A DNA stretch of 64,000 nt, taken from contig JAQFVV010006312.1 in assembly GCA_028023455.1 (NCBI GenBank), positions 62,001-126,000 of the forward strand, in the 5' to 3' direction. This document shows positions 60,601 through 64,000 of the stretch, piece by piece. Under the pieces are notes generated by a model. That model saw nothing but the letters and a program-made list of their open reading frames with translations. It had not been told where the DNA came from and did no database searches. Each line of letters starts with the position of its first letter. Positions within the stretch are counted from its first letter, which is position 1. A program made the translations under genes and the position numbers. This DNA is from Epiperipatus broadwayi (Eukaryota > Onychophora > Udeonychophora > Euonychophora > Peripatidae).

Positions 60601-60785
60601 TTGATAAATATGTGAAATGCACTTTACAAAAAAGTGCTATGTAGCAACATAATTTCACATTGTAACATCATTTGGAAGATTGATGGAGAACATCTTCCAC
60701 AAAATGTATAGAGCAGAAAAAGCATGTATGACAACAGGCACACTCACCAGGGAACAATTCTGGTTATTTTGGGTTCTCCCTCATA

Positions 60786-62059
60786 ATTAAGTACAAACAA
60801 AAAATACAAAATTGTTTAACATTTTATAAATGTGCAATAATTGTGAAGACCCAAGAATTAACTTTACCCAATAAAGGTGCAGGCAATGTAAGCAAGCTCC
60901 AGTTAGTTGCAAATATTTCAGGGAGAGATAGGATTATGACCCTTATTATATTTTTGTTGATTTTTATTTGAAATAAAATACTGCTATGTACTTGAGGGGA
61001 TATTAAAACAGAGATGGCATCTAAGTACTACAGAACAAAGATAAGTAAAAATAGTTATTTTTTCTAATGCTAAAGATAAATTCTCACTTTATGCTATATA
61101 CTAAGACAGGAAGAGGGATGCTTGAATGTCAAATAGCTGTGGTGATGTTTTTGTTAGTCTGAAGTGTTGTGTAGTAGAATAGGAAGTGCTCTAATAATTT
61201 CATCTTTTTCACACAAGCCATAGGTATCATCTAAATTCAAAAATCTGATTCTTTTAGCTATGAAAATATTAATAGGAAGCATCTTGAAATCGTATTTAAT
61301 TATGAAATGTAAATATTTGGACCTAGATACCATTTAGTAATAAAAAAGATTACACTTTGCCTATTGAACTGTCAATATGAGCATTCAGATTTATAGATTT
61401 GAAATTTCTAAATGATCTGTTAAATGAAGGTTGTTGCAAAATGCATGGATAGTGAAAGAAAGTGTCTGAGAATTTTCACTGACAGATAGTTGCAATGTAG
61501 TGGAAGTGAATTGATAGATACATTAATAAAAATAAAATAAAAAACTTGAATATATATCCTTTGCTGAGTTTGTAATTTATATAAAAATGAAAAAAAATAT
61601 TTTTAATTAGAAAAATATAAAGTCTATTTTTGTTCAATATGTATAAATTATAATTTTTTCACTTATTTGGAGCAAAAAATATAAATACTATAATTAATAT
61701 AGAACTATATTTAGATTGTTTCATATTTAAATTGATGTAGATATATAGTTTTTAATTTGATAAAATACAAAATAACATAGCAGAAACAAATTTTGAAAAT
61801 ATGAAATTAAAAATAAAATTATTTGTTGCAAAAATAAAATTAAAAAAAACAGCTTAAGTATTGAGAGAATAACTTAATAAATAAAGACTAACATTTCTGA
61901 GGATATGATAGAAGTCCAAGAATATAAACAGGATATTTCAGATGATGAAAATATTTCATCAATGTAGTCATTTTTTATTAGTCACACTACTAACAATAGA
62001 TTCTCACTTAATTTTATCCCTATTTATAATCCATATCTAAAGAACATTAAATATAATTG
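60786..62059. other. AT-rich intergenic DNA
   Basis: No gene recognised. Patches at 60860-60960 and 61080-61210 are slightly less AT-rich but unassigned. Confidence 0.55.
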
Positions 62060-62600
62060 TCAATATTCTAATCCTTTGCCCAGACTCTCAGAAATTTACT
62101 TGCATTACTCCAACATATATACCCACACTAGTTAAAAATATAAAACTTCCTCAATTGTCTTGCCACATACTCCATCCTCAAGCAACATACTCTTTTAATT
62201 AAAATAAATTACTGGGAAGCTTATAATCTTGTCCACAAAACTGAACAGTTATTAACATTCCACTAAACAAACAAACAAATTATCCAAAAATTTAAATTCT
62301 GGTACCTAGAACTAAAATGCCTTGATTTCCTTAGCAAGATTAATTTGGCAACACTATCAACCTGTAGCTTCTTAGGTAAAAAAATAAATAAATGTTTTCA
62401 GCCAATATAGACTCCAGTAGTTCACTAGAAAGATGAAGAAACTATCTAACATTTCCTCTTTAAGTGCTTATCACTCAAAATTTACTAAACTTCCATTACA
62501 TCTATCATTAAATTCCCAATCAGTTTCATTCATCATTCCTACAGATAAATATGCAGCCACACCACTATAACCACTGGTCATTAAATTGGTATATAAACTT
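62060..62600 (+). pseudogene. Possible C-terminal relic of a retroelement ORF
   Basis: The block is richer in C than its surroundings. One frame around 62432-62470 reads DEETI, a stop, then HFLFKCLSL. This resembles the ETxEHxLFxC metal-binding-like motif near the C terminus of several non-LTR retrotransposon proteins. Upstream pieces include NYWEAYNLVHKTEQLL. No polymerase motif remains and the reading is broken by stops, so assignment is tentative. Confidence 0.3.
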
Positions 62601-62777
62601 TGTTTTAATACCCAATACTTTTAATTAATCATATAATTTATAATTTAAAAATTCATATATAATAAATCAACTAGCCAACTGAATACCCCATAAATTTATT
62701 TTAAATTTAACAATACATTTCATATCTTAATTAATTCTCTACCACTTATATGTAATTTTTTTAATCTGATTTTAATA

Positions 62778-62806
62778 ACACACACACACACACATATATA
62801 TATATA
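62778..62806. repeat. (CA)n(TA)n microsatellite
   Basis: ACACACACAC passing into TATATATA, about 29 bases. Confidence 0.9.
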
Positions 62807-64000
62807 GGTAAACACTATAATGCCCTTAATATTAAATAAAGTATAATGTGTGCATATGCAATAGGTACTACACGACTAAATTAATATAAACCATGCAGCT
62901 ACAAACTTCACCAATAAATATTGTGTTAAAAGTAAAAATTTATAATATTGGACGGTAAAAGTTCAACAGTCCGGAGATGATTTCCAGTTTTAAAAAAAAA
63001 TCCAGAAATTACAAAAAAAAAAAAACACAAAAAAATAATTTAGGCAATTCAATAAAATTGTAGTACTTTACCTGCCATTACTACTCAAGCTTCACGTAAT
63101 ATTCCCGCTATTATTAATAATATATTTAGAACAAAATTCTTAAAACTCAATACTGGCTTGTTATTCTCAAATCTCAACTTTTATGAATTTATATTCGAAC
63201 TCAAATATCAAAATTTACTAACTTTTTTTAAATAAATCATATTCTTACAAAAATCATTTAACTTCATTATTATTTATTAATAAACATTTTAACTAATGCA
63301 TTTTTTTTATTAAATATTTATAAACTTATATTTTCAAATTCACAAACTGACATAATTCATTTCGATTATGCTTTTAAACATTTTTATTATTATTTATTTT
63401 GATCTCATACATATGCAGAGTGTAAATATCTATGTTTTTATATTTTTAATAAATTTCTGAACTGAATATGCTGTGAGATCAATGAATGTTCCATTTCTTG
63501 CTGTTATTTTCAATACATATTTATTAATAAAATTGAAATGTGTAATCAAAAAGAAAAACAATTTATATTAATGAGTTAAAAGTTTATTTACATTAATGTT
63601 TTCTAATTATAATTGCATTTCTAAACAACATACAGGTAAAAACAAATAATTAAAAATTGAGTATAAAATAAAAAAATAAACATATACCAGTATATAAAAT
63701 TATTTAGATCTGATTATTTCAGAATGCAGGTAATAAGAGCAAGCTCCATGTGTCTGCGTTTAAGTCATGAGATGCAAAAATTTGATCATTAGATTATTTA
63801 TTAGTGGATTATTTTTAGGTAGAAGGAATGATGAGGTGTATTCAAAATATAGTAATCAAAATTAAAAAATAAACAACATTTAATACAAAATTGACTGAAG
63901 TTATAATTAGCTCTCCAATGATTTTATATGATCATATTTTTATAAGCAGATTCAGATACTGTTTATTTCCATGTGCTTAGCAGTATTGTGGAGATCTGCT
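62807..64000. other. AT-rich intergenic DNA
   Basis: No gene, repeat or RNA recognised up to the end of the window. A-rich runs occur at 62991-63035. Confidence 0.6.

Larger units (their letters stand above)
59893..60785 (-). mobile_element. Mariner-family DNA transposon, internally deleted
   Basis: On the minus strand the element runs from a terminal sequence near 60785 (TATGAGGGAGAACCCAAAAT) through N-terminal and C-terminal transposase pieces to a decayed terminal sequence near 59893 (plus strand TATAGGAGGGAATAACAGAA), which resembles the first in the order GAGGGA..ATAAC..GAA. Length is about 890 bases against about 1.3 kb for an intact mariner, consistent with loss of some 400 bases between the helix-turn-helix part and the first half of the catalytic domain. 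TA occurs at both presumed edges. Boundaries are by eye. Confidence 0.75.

Overview
The window looks like intergenic or intronic DNA from an animal nuclear genome. It is extremely AT-rich (roughly three quarters A+T by eye, not counted). It carries many (TA)n microsatellites, long foldback repeats, tRNA-like short interspersed elements and the remains of several transposon classes found in animals: an RTE-type LINE, a second non-LTR element, a Penelope-like element with a GIY-YIG remnant, and a mariner DNA transposon. A 500-base run of N at 51529-52028 marks a draft assembly. I found no convincing host protein-coding gene, no tRNA or rRNA gene and no prokaryotic-style operon. The sequence alone does not fix the phylum: an AT-rich invertebrate (cnidarian, mollusc, flatworm, arachnid or insect) would fit.

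Layout. 1-9.5 kb: AT-rich DNA with two SINE-like copies (1-138 and 1316-1490), three TA tracts and an unidentified 59-codon open frame at 4580-4759 (-). 9.58-9.87 kb: a near-perfect foldback element. 9.89-17.15 kb: three head-to-tail copies of a 2.64 kb unit, the third cut off at a TA tract. 20.47-30.73 kb: a giant imperfect inverted repeat of about 10 kb. Its left arm was later hit by at least three insertions that are absent from the right arm, so the right arm shows the empty sites.

32.3-33.3 kb: a decayed Penelope-like element. 34.3-35.5 kb: three adjoining short tandem repeat families. 37.25-37.40 and 39.88-40.22 kb: foldback elements. 40.6-41.2 kb: a diverged tandem repeat. 43.9-45.6 kb: a heavily decayed non-LTR reverse transcriptase. 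50.2-50.8 kb: a duplicated SINE end around a more GC-rich block. 52.44-55.34 kb: a nearly full-length but broken RTE retrotransposon, the clearest coding relic in the window. 55.7-56.4 kb: a 330 bp tandem repeat whose end recurs at 25.9 kb.

56.95-57.02 kb: a sequence matching the hammerhead ribozyme core, of the kind carried by Penelope-like elements and retrozymes. 58.55-58.82 kb: another foldback. 59.89-60.79 kb: an internally deleted, catalytically dead mariner. About 62.1-62.6 kb: a possible C-terminal relic of another retroelement.

No set of genes works together here. The window is best read as a record of repeated transposition, duplication and decay. The most distinctive signals are the giant inverted repeat with nested insertions, the 2.64 kb triplication and the hammerhead-like motif. 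None of these is shown to be a new system. Edges of repeats were set by eye and may be off by tens of bases.
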